Source: Arcobacter cloacae (GTDB taxonomy: Bacteria > Campylobacterota > Campylobacteria > Campylobacterales > Arcobacteraceae). Taken from it: 64,000 nt of DNA. The stretch spans positions 1,798,001-1,862,000 of the forward strand of contig NZ_CP053833.1 of the NCBI RefSeq assembly GCF_013201935.1. Direction: 5' to 3'. The notes under the pieces were generated by a model, which did no database searches, was not told the origin of the DNA, and saw only the letters and a program-made list of their open reading frames with translations. Positions 8,290-17,871 of the stretch are shown here, piece by piece. Positions within the stretch are counted from its first letter, which is position 1, and the number at the start of each line of letters is the position of its first letter. A program made the position numbers and the translations under genes.

Positions 8290-9211
8290 TTAATTCACCA
8301 ATTACTGCTTCCAATGTTTTCATATCTGAAACATTCAGAGTTGGTTTATCTGTAATTTTTTTATTTAAACCTTTTAATACTATTCCATTTCCAAATTCAA
8401 TAAATAAATCAACTTTATTTGCGTGTGCTGTAATTGATTGTTTATATTTTACAGGTTTTGTAAGCTGTGAAGCTAATAAATCAATTGCTTCATCTTTTGT
8501 TGTATAAATTTCTGTACTAACATTTGAAACAATAGGAGTAAATTCATCTTTTAAAAACTCTTGTAAATAAGGTTTTAAATTTTCAACCGCACTTTTTAAT
8601 AACTCACAGTGACTTGCAACTGACATATCTAAAACAATAGCTCTTTTTGCACCTGCACTTTTAAATACATCAACTAAAGATTCTAAATCTGCCTTAATAC
8701 CTGCAAGTACAAGTTGTCCATCCATATTATAGTTTGCTGGCCAAACTTGTTTTCCAAGCTCTCTTTGTTCAAGACAAATTTTTTCAACTGTTTCATCATC
8801 AATACCTACTAAAGCCATCATACCAGCACCTCCACCAGCACAAGCTTCAGTCATAAATAAACCTCTTTTGTGAACTAATTCAACAGCATCTAAATAATCA
8901 ATAGCACCAGCTGCAACAAGTGCTGAAAACTCACCTAAAGAGTGTCCTAAAACAAATTCTGGCTCAATATCACATTTATCTTTAAAAATTGCATTTGCAA
9001 TAGAACTAACCAACAAAATAGCTGGCTGAGTAAACTCAGTTTTTCCTATGTTGTCATTTTCTTCAAATAATAGTTTTTCAAAATCTATACCTAGTCTAGC
9101 ACTTGCTTTTGAAATCATATCTTTAGCTATATCACTATTTTCAAAAAAATCCTTACCCATTCCTATAGTTTGACTACCTTGACCAGGGAATATAAAAGCA
9201 ACTTTTTTCAT
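8282..9211 (-). CDS. fabD: malonyl-CoA:acyl-carrier-protein transacylase
   Basis: Loads malonyl groups onto acyl carrier protein for fatty-acid synthesis in the cytoplasm. The 309-residue protein shows the N-terminal FPGQGSQ oxyanion block, the active-site Ser in GHSLGEFSA (about residue 93), the conserved Arg in VHKRG and the His in VASHCELL (about 202). Overlaps mtnN by 8 bases. Upstream lie two stacked hairpins separating it from slyD, so fabD probably has its own promoter or depends on read-through. Confidence 0.96.
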   Translation of the reverse strand: MKKVAFIFPGQGSQTIGMGKDFFENSDIAKDMISKASARLGIDFEKLLFEENDNIGKTEFTQPAILLVSSIANAIFKDKCDIEPEFVLGHSLGEFSALVAAGAIDYLDAVELVHKRGLFMTEACAGGGAGMMALVGIDDETVEKICLEQRELGKQVWPANYNMDGQLVLAGIKADLESLVDVFKSAGAKRAIVLDMSVASHCELLKSAVENLKPYLQEFLKDEFTPIVSNVSTEIYTTKDEAIDLLASQLTKPVKYKQSITAHANKVDLFIEFGNGIVLKGLNKKITDKPTLNVSDMKTLEAVIGELND

Positions 9212-9248
9212 TTAAAATACCTCTTTATATTTATAAATTAATCTCTCT

Positions 9249-9294
9249 AAAACTATTTTTTAAAGTTAAAACCATAACTCTAAAAAATAGTTTT
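9249..9294. repeat. long inverted repeat in the slyD-fabD gap
   Basis: A perfect 14-bp arm pair (9249-9262 with 9281-9294) is extended inside by a further AGTTA/TAACT pairing. It shares bases 9291-9294 with the terminator-like hairpin at 9291-9324, so the two cannot both form fully. On the minus strand it lies between the slyD terminator and fabD, and might be a second terminator or a leader structure of fabD. Confidence 0.5.
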
Positions 9295-9324
9295 GCCCAA
9301 ATGTAAAAATACACTTGGGCAAAA
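9291..9324 (-). terminator. terminator after slyD
   Basis: A 14-bp stem with one mismatch (9291-9304 with 9311-9324) has the GC-containing core TTTTGCCCAA. On the minus strand it is followed by CTATTTTTT. It begins 27 bases beyond the slyD stop. This is one of the most convincing terminators in the window. Confidence 0.7.
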
Positions 9325-9350
9325 TTTATACTTTTAAAATAAAAAAAGTC

Positions 9351-9947
9351 TTAGTGACAACCACATCCACCATGTGAGTGAGGTTTCTCAGTTCCGCAAG
9401 AACCACCACCATGTGAGTGCCCATGGTCTTCAGTACCACAACCACCATGTGAGTGACCTCCGCCACCACAACATCCGCCACCCATAGCAGCCATACCACC
9501 AACAACACCTGTTTGAATTTCTTCTTCAGTTGCATCTCTTAAAGATAAAATAGAAACTGTAAACATTAAAGTTCTTCCAGCCATTGGGTGATTATAATCA
9601 ATTGTAACTTCAGCATCATTAAATGACTTAACTACAACTTGAACTGTTTCACCATGCTCACCTGTTCCGTATAAAGACATACCCTCAACTAATTCAATAC
9701 CAGCAAATTGCTCTTTTGGTAATGTTTGAACAGCTTCTTCATTATATTCACCATATGCATCAGCAGGTTGAACTAAAACATCAGCTTCTTCATTAGCTGA
9801 CATTTCAACTAATTTTGATTCTAAACCTGGAATAATTTGTCCTTTTCCAGAAACGAATTCTAAAGGTGCTTGTCCAACATTTGAATCTAATTGTTCACCA
9901 GTTTTTGCATCTTTTAATGTATATTCAATACCAATTACTTTTGACAT
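9351..9947 (-). CDS. slyD: SlyD-type FKBP peptidyl-prolyl isomerase with metal-binding tail
   Basis: A cytoplasmic proline isomerase and chaperone; in other bacteria SlyD also delivers nickel. The FKBP domain with inserted flap is 1-145 (IEYTLKDAKTGEQLDSN, VSGKGQIIPGLE, DYNHPMAGRTLMF). The last 50 residues are Gly/His/Cys-rich, with repeated HSHGG and CG units and a CGCH end, a strong metal-binding tail. At 198 residues it matches the long SlyD class. It is the last gene of the tol-pal-cpoB-slyD run and ends at a good terminator. The tail suggests nickel or zinc binding, for example for hydrogenase or urease maturation (inference). Confidence 0.94.
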   Translation of the reverse strand: MSKVIGIEYTLKDAKTGEQLDSNVGQAPLEFVSGKGQIIPGLESKLVEMSANEEADVLVQPADAYGEYNEEAVQTLPKEQFAGIELVEGMSLYGTGEHGETVQVVVKSFNDAEVTIDYNHPMAGRTLMFTVSILSLRDATEEEIQTGVVGGMAAMGGGCCGGGGHSHGGCGTEDHGHSHGGGSCGTEKPHSHGGCGCH

Positions 9948-9967
9948 GATTTTCCTTATTTAAATAA

Positions 9968-10933
9968 TTATTTCAATTTTGATAAATTTTGTTTGGCTAC
10001 TTTTGCTTCATTAGAATTTGGATAAAGATCTATTAAAGTACTATAAAAACTTTTTGCATTACTTTTATCTTTTGTACTTTCAAATGAAATAGCACTATGC
10101 AATAATAATGTTGGCATATAAGCTGCTTTGTCATTTAACATAGCAGATTTTTTAAAATGACTTATTGCAAGATCATATTTCTTTCTTACATACCACATTT
10201 GTCCTAAATAAAAATTACCTTCTGCAGGCTTATAATTAAGTTCTACTAATCTTTCATATTTAGGAATTGCACTATTAAAATTTTTAGCATCATAATCTTT
10301 TTTTGCATCAGCCATAAGTTTTGCTCTTTCTTCTGATGTCAAATTTTTCTTAATCTCTTCAACACCTGAAGATTTAGACTCATTTGTTTTTGTTGGGGCT
10401 ACTTGTGTTGTTTTTAACCCCATAGACTTTTTTAAGGCCTCAAATTCCTCTCTTGTAATAAATTGTTGCATATTTTTTTCAAGTTCTGTGGAAGATACGT
10501 ATTCTGAGTTAATTTTATTTACAAGAGAGGTTAATTTTGTTAAAGCTGTCTTTAAACTATTCAAATTATCTGAAATTTCTGAATCTAGTTGTCCTGAATT
10601 TCCTGATGTATTATTAGAAGCTAAATCTGAAGATGTGCCTATTTTTTGCATTAGTTCATCAACTTTTCTAGAAGTTGCATTTATTTTTGCAGAATCGCCT
10701 TCATATGTAGATTCTAAGCCTTCTAATCTTCTATTAATAGCTTTAACCAAGCTATCTATTTCACCCAATTGAGATGATAGATTACTTATATTTGACTGAT
10801 TTTTCAAAATATGTTTTTCAGACGAGCTAAGCCCATAAGAATTTGAATTTAAACCACCAGCATCATAAACCGAAACCTCTTCGGCTACGGTTAATGATGA
10901 TACTACTAATAGAGATAGAAGATACTTATTCAT
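9968..10933 (-). CDS. cpoB: Tol-Pal accessory protein, CpoB/YbgF-like
   Basis: A periplasmic partner of the Tol-Pal system that in other bacteria links outer-membrane constriction to septal peptidoglycan synthesis. A Sec signal peptide is present (cleavage likely at SLTVA-EE, about residue 17). A helical coiled-coil region covers about 35-170. The C-terminal 120 residues are TPR repeats (AKKDYDAKNFNSAIPKYERL, YLGQMWYVRKKYDLAISHFK and a third copy). It lies 5 bases after pal, in the usual tolB-pal-cpoB order. The Thr/Ser/Asn-rich middle is less conserved-looking. Confidence 0.9.
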   Translation of the reverse strand: MNKYLLSLLVVSSLTVAEEVSVYDAGGLNSNSYGLSSSEKHILKNQSNISNLSSQLGEIDSLVKAINRRLEGLESTYEGDSAKINATSRKVDELMQKIGTSSDLASNNTSGNSGQLDSEISDNLNSLKTALTKLTSLVNKINSEYVSSTELEKNMQQFITREEFEALKKSMGLKTTQVAPTKTNESKSSGVEEIKKNLTSEERAKLMADAKKDYDAKNFNSAIPKYERLVELNYKPAEGNFYLGQMWYVRKKYDLAISHFKKSAMLNDKAAYMPTLLLHSAISFESTKDKSNAKSFYSTLIDLYPNSNEAKVAKQNLSKLK

Positions 10934-10938
10934 CAGAA

Positions 10939-11478
10939 TTATTTACTTAATTCGTGTTCAACTCTTCTGTTTTTCGCCCAACAATCTTTTGTTTTTTCAG
11001 TACAAACTGGATTGCTTTCACCTAAAGAAACTAAAGAGATATTAGCAGTTACTCCATTAGAAACTAAAACATCTTTTACAGAGTTAGCTCTTTTTAATCC
11101 TAATGCATAGTTATACTCATCAGTTCCCCACTCATCAGTGTTACCGAAAACTTTTACTGTTGTATCAGAATTTAAAGCTGATAATTTAGAAGCGTTATTA
11201 GTAGCTTTTTCTCTATTATCAGAAGTTAAATCATATTTATCAAATCCAAAGTATACATGCTCAATTAATACTTTTTGACCATTGATCATATACCAGTTAC
11301 CATTTCCAGCTTTTTCTAAAGCAGAAAAGCTTCCATCAACTAAACTTGAATCAGTTGTAGTAGCTACTTCAGCTTGAGAAGCACCATTATCAACTTCCAT
11401 GTCAACATTTTTTTCACTACAACCAGTAGTAAATAACAAACCTGCAACTAGTACAGAATAAATACCTAATTTTTTCAT
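10939..11478 (-). CDS. pal: peptidoglycan-associated lipoprotein
   Basis: An outer-membrane lipoprotein that binds peptidoglycan and TolB. The lipobox is LLFTTGC, with Cys20 the lipidated residue. The OmpA-like domain covers about 75-179, with VYFGFDKYDLT near its start and the signature KRANSVKDVLVSNGV...SLGESNP...NRRVEHEL. 179 residues is normal for Pal. It is followed by cpoB. In related genomes tolB is directly upstream; here a plus-strand ferritin-like gene lies between, so pal needs its own promoter in the 162-base gap 11479-11640. Confidence 0.95.
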   Translation of the reverse strand: MKKLGIYSVLVAGLLFTTGCSEKNVDMEVDNGASQAEVATTTDSSLVDGSFSALEKAGNGNWYMINGQKVLIEHVYFGFDKYDLTSDNREKATNNASKLSALNSDTTVKVFGNTDEWGTDEYNYALGLKRANSVKDVLVSNGVTANISLVSLGESNPVCTEKTKDCWAKNRRVEHELSK

Positions 11479-11640
11479 ACATTTTTCCTTGAAATAAAAT
11501 TTCCTGAAATAATATTAAATGTAAGCTTAATTATTGTTTATATTTTCATAAATAAAATAAGTGTAGAAAATTGTTTGTTATTATTTATTAAGAATATCTC
11601 TTGTAATATAGTTTTAGATCATAAAAATAAAGGATGAAAG

Positions 11641-12156
11641 ATGGCAAGAGTTGGAAATTCAATCATAAAAGGTATAGAAATAAGTGATATTATCAACCTT
11701 CTAAATAAAGCTTATGCTGATGAATGGTTAGCTTATTATCAATATTTTATCGAAAGTAAAGTTGTAAAAGGGATTATGAAAGATGCAGCAATTGTAGAGT
11801 TAAATCAACATGCAACTGATGAATTAAGGCATGCTAATATGATTGCAGATAGAATTCTTCAATTAGGAGGAATACCTATATTACATCCAAATGATTGGAT
11901 GAAGTATACTAACTGTGGTTATGATGCTCCAAATAATTTTGATGTTGTAGCTATTTTAAAAGATGCAATAAAGGGTGAACAATGTGCAATTCATACATAT
12001 TCTGAAATAGTTGAAATTACAAGAAATAAAGATATAGTTACATATGACATTGTTAGTCAAATATTAGCTGATGAAGTTGAACATGAAGAAGATTTACAAA
12101 CACTTCACGATGATATAACAGAATTCATAAGTGATTTAAAGAAAAATATAAATTAA
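11641..12156 (+). CDS. ferritin-like di-iron protein, Dps-like (thioferritin) type
   Basis: 171 residues forming a four-helix ferritin fold. Likely di-iron ligands are Glu28 (DEWLAYYQY), Glu61 and His64 (DELRHA), Glu113 (GEQC), Glu145 and His148 (DEVEHEED). Cys92 (TNCGY) and Cys115 (GEQCA) match my recollection of the Dps-like 'thioferritin' family, in which a cysteine pair lies beside the ferroxidase centre. The expected role is peroxide-dependent iron oxidation and storage protecting DNA. A good AAAGGA site precedes the ATG. It is the only plus-strand gene inside the tol-pal block and ends at a palindromic terminator. Bacterioferritin or rubrerythrin-like proteins are alternatives. Confidence 0.85.
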   Translation: MARVGNSIIKGIEISDIINLLNKAYADEWLAYYQYFIESKVVKGIMKDAAIVELNQHATDELRHANMIADRILQLGGIPILHPNDWMKYTNCGYDAPNNFDVVAILKDAIKGEQCAIHTYSEIVEITRNKDIVTYDIVSQILADEVEHEEDLQTLHDDITEFISDLKKNIN

Positions 12157-12158
12157 AA

Positions 12159-12186
12159 ATAGATGCATAATTAATTATGCATCTAT
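12159..12186. terminator. bidirectional hairpin between the ferritin-like gene and tolB
   Basis: A perfect 14-bp palindrome (12159-12172 with 12173-12186) sits in the 34-base gap between two convergent stop codons. T-rich sequence follows on the minus strand; the plus side has none, so it is better as the tolB-side terminator. Confidence 0.6.
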
Positions 12187-12190
12187 AAAG

Positions 12191-13459
12191 TTACCAATCT
12201 ATAGATTGAATTCTTCCACCTGTTAAAGGGAATAAAAATGATTTATTGTAATTTAATCTAATAATTCCTATTGAACTATTTCCTTCAGTTTTTATATACA
12301 ATAAAGTTTCTCCATCAGTAGAGAATTTTGGAAATTGATTAATACCACTTGAAGTTAATCTTTTTAAACTATCTGTTTTTGTTGAGATTAAATATAAGTT
12401 AAAATTTTTTCCTCCAAACTCATTTTGAGCATCTTTACTACTAAATACTATGTTACTTTCATGAGAAGTAACTGAAGAGTTGTTATTACTATGAAAAACT
12501 AATCTTTCAACAGCTGTAGAATTAATACCTTGTGCAAAAATATTTGGACTTCCTAATCTATCTGATACAAATACAATTCTTGAATCTCCATCAATAAAAT
12601 GTCCACCTACATCTATTCCACTGTATCTAGTGATTTGTGTTTTTTTCTTAGTTCTAGTTTCATATAAGAAAATATCAGGTTGACCCGTTGGTGATGCTGT
12701 AACTAAAAGTTTAGTTCCATCAGCATTTACATCAGAACAAGCTAACATTCCATCTGATTCCATAATAACTTCTTTACTTCTATTATAAATATTTAATTTA
12801 ACTAAAGTAGGTTTTTTATAGTTATAAGACGTATAATAAATCGTTTTTTGTTCTTTATCTGCCCATTTTGGGAAAATATTTAAACCACCAGTTACAACTG
12901 TTTTTTTGTAAGTTAAAGTATAATCACCAATCATAATATCTGCATTTCCTGGACCTTTATATGTTGAAAATACAACAAATTTTTCCATCCATGCAATACT
13001 TGGAGCCTTAAAAAAATCGTTTATTGAAATAGCAGCTTTATGTGCTAAAAAAATAAATCTTTCTTCCTGAGTAGTTGTAAAATTCTTTTCTAGTATTAGA
13101 GCTCTTGCATTAATATCATACAATTTTGTCATTAAAGTATAATTACCATTTGATTCTTTTTTTGCAGATAAATTTAAAAATAAATTTATCCCTTGATTAG
13201 ATAAAGTTAAAACATCTGGAATTGAATCGTATGGTGCTTGACTATTAATAGTTGCTAGATCAAAGTGTCCACTAACGTTTAAATCATCTACTATACCTTT
13301 TTTAATTCTATTTAAAGTTTCAACTTCTAATGTATCTGTTGCAACAGAAACTAAAATTTTAGGCAAAGCATTAGCTTTTTTAACAATCTCTAAATTTGCA
13401 TCAACTTCTGCAAAAACTGTGCTAAATAATAATGAAATTAGCAAAAATATTCTAAACAT
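12191..13459 (-). CDS. tolB: Tol-Pal system beta-propeller protein TolB
   Basis: A periplasmic protein that shuttles between Pal and TolA to drive outer-membrane constriction. A signal peptide is visible (cleavage near TVFA-EV, residue 17). The N-terminal domain is about 20-155 and is followed by a six-bladed propeller with repeated blade motifs (FPKWADKEQKTIYYTSY, DGTKLLVTASPTGQPDIFLYE, DSRIVFVSDRLGSPNIF, FPKFSTDGETLLYIK). 422 residues is typical. It is 5 bases after the tolA-like gene and is the last gene before the inserted ferritin-like gene. Confidence 0.94.
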   Translation of the reverse strand: MFRIFLLISLLFSTVFAEVDANLEIVKKANALPKILVSVATDTLEVETLNRIKKGIVDDLNVSGHFDLATINSQAPYDSIPDVLTLSNQGINLFLNLSAKKESNGNYTLMTKLYDINARALILEKNFTTTQEERFIFLAHKAAISINDFFKAPSIAWMEKFVVFSTYKGPGNADIMIGDYTLTYKKTVVTGGLNIFPKWADKEQKTIYYTSYNYKKPTLVKLNIYNRSKEVIMESDGMLACSDVNADGTKLLVTASPTGQPDIFLYETRTKKKTQITRYSGIDVGGHFIDGDSRIVFVSDRLGSPNIFAQGINSTAVERLVFHSNNNSSVTSHESNIVFSSKDAQNEFGGKNFNLYLISTKTDSLKRLTSSGINQFPKFSTDGETLLYIKTEGNSSIGIIRLNYNKSFLFPLTGGRIQSIDW

Positions 13460-13464
13460 AATTT

Positions 13465-14190
13465 TTATCCTTCTGATTTAAAATCAACATTAATTCTAAC
13501 TGCTTTCCCTTTTGTTGGCTTAGGATAAGCAATATTTCTCTGTTCATCTAAAAAAACCTTTAAAGAAGAATCAAAAGTTTCATCTCCAGATTTTTTTACG
13601 AAACTATAATCAAATTTACCATTTAAGTCAATTTGAACTAAAACAATTGCTTTAAGTCCTGTACCTACAGGTATCCAAGCAGATAATAAATCACTAACTA
13701 AAGTAAAATATTCATCACTTTCTTGACCTTTAGCTGCATTTTTATTATTTGTATTAGTTGCCGTTTTTTCATCTTCTAATAATCTATCAATTTTTATATT
13801 AGATGACTTTTTCTCTTTTTCAAATTTTGACTTAAACCGTTTTGGATCTATAGATTTTTCAACATTATTAACTTCTTCTTTTGCAACAGTTTTCGCTGTC
13901 TCTTTTACATTAGCAAACAAAGATTTTAAATCTGGTCTTTTTTCATTTGAAGCAGAAGTAGACTTCTCTTTAACTTCTTCTTTTTCTATTATTTTATCTA
14001 CTTTTCTTTCAACCATTTTCTTTTCTGCTTTTTCTACAATCATATCAAGTTCAATTGCATTTGAAGCAGGAGTAATATTTATTGTATTTGGTACTGGAGT
14101 CATAATATAAAAAAGAACCAAAAAACACATAAAAAAATATATAGAAAAAGCTATTAAGCCTGAAATTAAAAACGAAGAATTATTTTGCAT
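13465..14190 (-). CDS. tolA: TolA/TonB-type energy-transducing protein
   Basis: Couples the inner-membrane TolQ-TolR motor to the periplasm. One N-terminal membrane helix is at about 8-31. A long Lys/Glu-rich helical segment (about 45-150) follows, then a small C-terminal domain (about 155-241) with TonB/TolA features (LKAIVLVQIDLNGKFDYSFVKKSGDETFDSSL). 241 residues is shorter than E. coli TolA but normal for this phylum. It sits between tolR/exbD and tolB, which argues for TolA over TonB. The gene spacing is 3-5 bases on each side, so it is part of one operon. Confidence 0.85.
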   Translation of the reverse strand: MQNNSSFLISGLIAFSIYFFMCFLVLFYIMTPVPNTINITPASNAIELDMIVEKAEKKMVERKVDKIIEKEEVKEKSTSASNEKRPDLKSLFANVKETAKTVAKEEVNNVEKSIDPKRFKSKFEKEKKSSNIKIDRLLEDEKTATNTNNKNAAKGQESDEYFTLVSDLLSAWIPVGTGLKAIVLVQIDLNGKFDYSFVKKSGDETFDSSLKVFLDEQRNIAYPKPTKGKAVRINVDFKSEG

Positions 14191-14193
14191 TTT

Positions 14194-14583
14194 TTATCCA
14201 TCTGTTACTAAAGCTACTTTAAAAAATCCAGCTTCTTTAACTGATTTTAATACAAATATAATATCATCATATTGTAAAGTTTTATCTGCTCTTATATATA
14301 TTGGAGTATTTTGATCTTTTCCACTTGAAAATTGTAAAAAACTATCTGGGAAATTCTTTATTTCTACTTTATTTTTATTTAGAGTAACTACTCTTTCTTT
14401 TGTAATAATAATATCAATTTTTTGAACATCTTGAGTCTGTTGAGATCTACTTCCAGTTGGAAGATTTATAGTTTCTTCAAACTCAACAACAGGGGCTGTA
14501 ACCATTAATATTGCTAATAAAACTAGCATAATATCAACTAAAGGTGTAATATTTAAATCTGGTTTATCATTAAAATCATACAC
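14194..14583 (-). CDS. tolR: TolR/ExbD proton-channel subunit
   Basis: An inner-membrane protein of the Tol motor. 129 residues with a single N-terminal helix (about 13-32). The proton-pathway Asp is in NITPLVDIMLVLLAILM (Asp17). The periplasmic domain covers about 45-129 (IYIRADKTLQYDDIIFVLKSVKEAGF). It lies 4 bases after the TolQ/ExbB gene and 3 bases before the TolA-like gene. Position beside tolB-pal marks it as TolR in function, although family tools often name it ExbD. Confidence 0.93.
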   Translation of the reverse strand: MYDFNDKPDLNITPLVDIMLVLLAILMVTAPVVEFEETINLPTGSRSQQTQDVQKIDIIITKERVVTLNKNKVEIKNFPDSFLQFSSGKDQNTPIYIRADKTLQYDDIIFVLKSVKEAGFFKVALVTDG

Positions 14584-14587
14584 TATA

Positions 14588-15148
14588 TTAACCTTTAGCT
14601 ATAATAATTTCTGATTGTGCCTTAAGAAAAACATTTAATTCATAAACTTTTCTTGAGAGTATTTGATGGAAAGTATAAGCAAAAATTGCTACTAAAATAC
14701 CCGCAGCAGTTGCAACTAAAGCTTCACTAATTGCTGGTGCAATAACTGTGAAAGAAACTTTTGTCTCATTTGCAAATTTTGCAAATGCTTCTAATATACC
14801 AACAACTGTACCAAAAAGACCAACGAAAGGAGAAGTTGATGCAATAATTGCCATCCACGAAATCCCAGAACTTGCATCTTTAATTATGTTAATTTCACAT
14901 GCATGTAATAACTCTTTTGAAGTAGAGTTATTTGAACATTTATTAAGTGCTGATAATGGTGAAAATCTACTTTCTCTAGAAGTTAAAGCTTCTAGCGCTT
15001 TTTTTTCATTGTTAATAAGTATTTTAAGTGCACTGTTTCTGTAAAAGAATATCCAAAATGTAATTATTAAGTAAATTGACAAGTGTGCTAAAACTATATA
15101 AGTTATAGCACTACTATTTGCCAAATAATTTAGTAATGTAGTAATCAT
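14588..15148 (-). CDS. tolQ: TolQ/ExbB motor subunit
   Basis: An inner-membrane stator-like subunit that, with TolR, turns proton flow into force on TolA. 186 residues with three membrane segments (about 14-34, 98-121 and 139-161). The MotA/TolQ/ExbB signature is visible (ASTSPFVGLFGTVVGILEAF, then ISEALVATAAGILVAIFAYTFH, given here as two blocks of a longer stretch). It follows atpC by only 6 bases, so the ATP synthase and Tol genes may be co-transcribed. ExbB is the alternative name; the context favours TolQ. Confidence 0.92.
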   Translation of the reverse strand: MITTLLNYLANSSAITYIVLAHLSIYLIITFWIFFYRNSALKILINNEKKALEALTSRESRFSPLSALNKCSNNSTSKELLHACEINIIKDASSGISWMAIIASTSPFVGLFGTVVGILEAFAKFANETKVSFTVIAPAISEALVATAAGILVAIFAYTFHQILSRKVYELNVFLKAQSEIIIAKG

Positions 15149-15154
15149 AAGCTT

Positions 15155-15535
15155 TTATGCGAATGAGTTAATTCTTGCTTCAACTGCTGCAACAGAAATA
15201 TTAGAATCTTTTACAGAATTAACTAATGCTTTTGCCGCTTCAATATTTTTAGCAATTTCAGAATCTTTACCAGCTGTTAATGCAATAGCTCCATCTGCTA
15301 ATACATCTACTGATTTTTCATCTACTTTTACATGTCCCCAGTTTATAGCAACTGCTTCAGTAGAATTCGCTTTTTCAATAACAATCACACCAACTGTTAA
15401 TGAAGAAACTAACGATGAATGCCCTGGTAGAACACCGAACTCTCCCTCTTTTCCAGGAAGAGTTACAGTCTTAACATCATCGTTAAAAATTTCCCCATTA
15501 GGTGTAACTATTGATAATCTAATTGTTGTATCCAT
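15155..15535 (-). CDS. atpC: ATP synthase epsilon subunit
   Basis: The central-stalk subunit of F1 that regulates ATP hydrolysis. 126 residues. The N-terminal beta-sandwich (IRLSIVTPNGEIFNDDVKTV, LPGKEGEFGVLPGHSSLVS) is clear, and a helical C-terminal part covers about 90-126. It lies 25 bases after atpD, in the usual order AGDC. It ends 6 bases before tolQ. Confidence 0.95.
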   Translation of the reverse strand: MDTTIRLSIVTPNGEIFNDDVKTVTLPGKEGEFGVLPGHSSLVSSLTVGVIVIEKANSTEAVAINWGHVKVDEKSVDVLADGAIALTAGKDSEIAKNIEAAKALVNSVKDSNISVAAVEARINSFA

Positions 15536-15560
15536 AATTATGCCTTAAATGGTTTTTTTG

Positions 15561-16976
<1,416 letters not shown>

Positions 16977-17861
16977 TTATTTTAATGCTTCAACACCACT
17001 GATAATCTCTATCAGCTCTGTTGTAATTGCAGCTTGTCTAGCTTTATTATATTCTACTGTTAAACTATTAACTTTTTCTTTTGCATTTTTAGTTGCAGCT
17101 TCCATTGCTTGCATTCTAGCACTATGTTCTGCAGCTAAAGAGTCAATTAAAGCATAATACATATTGAAATCAATATATTTATCTGTTAATTCATTTAAAA
17201 CTTCTTCATCATCATCTGGTTCAATATCTAACATAGATGAAGTATCTTTAACTTCAACTGTTTCTAAACTTATTGGTAATAATTCTCTAACTCTGATTTC
17301 TTGAGTTAACATATTTAGAAACCCATTATAAACAACTATTACTTTATCAGTAACTTCATTTCTAAAATCTTCAACCGCAGCATGAATAAAATCAGCAGCT
17401 CTGTCATATTCAGGTGCAGATGATAAATCAATAGCTTTTTGTTCTAATGTAAGACCTTGGAAAGAGAAAAAATCAACACCTTTTCTTCCCGCCGCTCTTA
17501 ATCTAACTTTTGTACCTTTTGCTTCATATTCAGAAATTAATTTACTAACAGTTTTAATTGTTGCCATATTAAAACCACCGCAAAGTCCTTTATCAGCAGT
17601 TACAAAAACAATATCAACTGTTTTTGGATTATCATTTTGAACAAATGCTCTACCAATATTTCCCTCATCTTGAACTTTGCTAACTCTAGCAGCAATATCA
17701 GAAAGTACATCATTAATCTTAATTGCATAACTTCTAGATTGCTCAGACAACTGTCTAGTTCTAGTTAATTTTGCAGAAGATACAAGCTTCATAGCTTTTG
17801 TAGTTTTCTGAGTATTTTTAACACTACCTATTTTTAATTTTATCTCTTTTAAGTTAGCCAT
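16977..17861 (-). CDS. atpG: ATP synthase gamma subunit
   Basis: The rotating central shaft of F1. 294 residues. The N-terminal helix (LKEIKLKIGSVKNTQKTTKAM) and the C-terminal helix (AMEAATKNAKEKVNSLTVEY, ending in the family block ARQAAITTELIEIISGVEAL) form the coiled coil. The Rossmann-like middle includes FVTADKGLCGGFN. It lies 10 bases after atpA. A Glu/Asp-rich stretch (about 215-225) is a small variable insertion. Confidence 0.97.
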   Translation of the reverse strand: MANLKEIKLKIGSVKNTQKTTKAMKLVSSAKLTRTRQLSEQSRSYAIKINDVLSDIAARVSKVQDEGNIGRAFVQNDNPKTVDIVFVTADKGLCGGFNMATIKTVSKLISEYEAKGTKVRLRAAGRKGVDFFSFQGLTLEQKAIDLSSAPEYDRAADFIHAAVEDFRNEVTDKVIVVYNGFLNMLTQEIRVRELLPISLETVEVKDTSSMLDIEPDDDEEVLNELTDKYIDFNMYYALIDSLAAEHSARMQAMEAATKNAKEKVNSLTVEYNKARQAAITTELIEIISGVEALK

Positions 17862-17871
17862 TGACTAATCC

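Noticed and set aside
9326-9535. An open frame of 69 codons on the minus strand inside the slyD tail region
   Set aside because: It is out of frame with SlyD, Val/His-rich owing to the repeated Gly/His codons and without its own ribosome site. It is a by-product of the low-complexity tail.
12159-12186. Perfect palindrome as a protein-binding operator
   Set aside because: It lies between two convergent stop codons with T-rich flank, where a terminator is the simpler reading.
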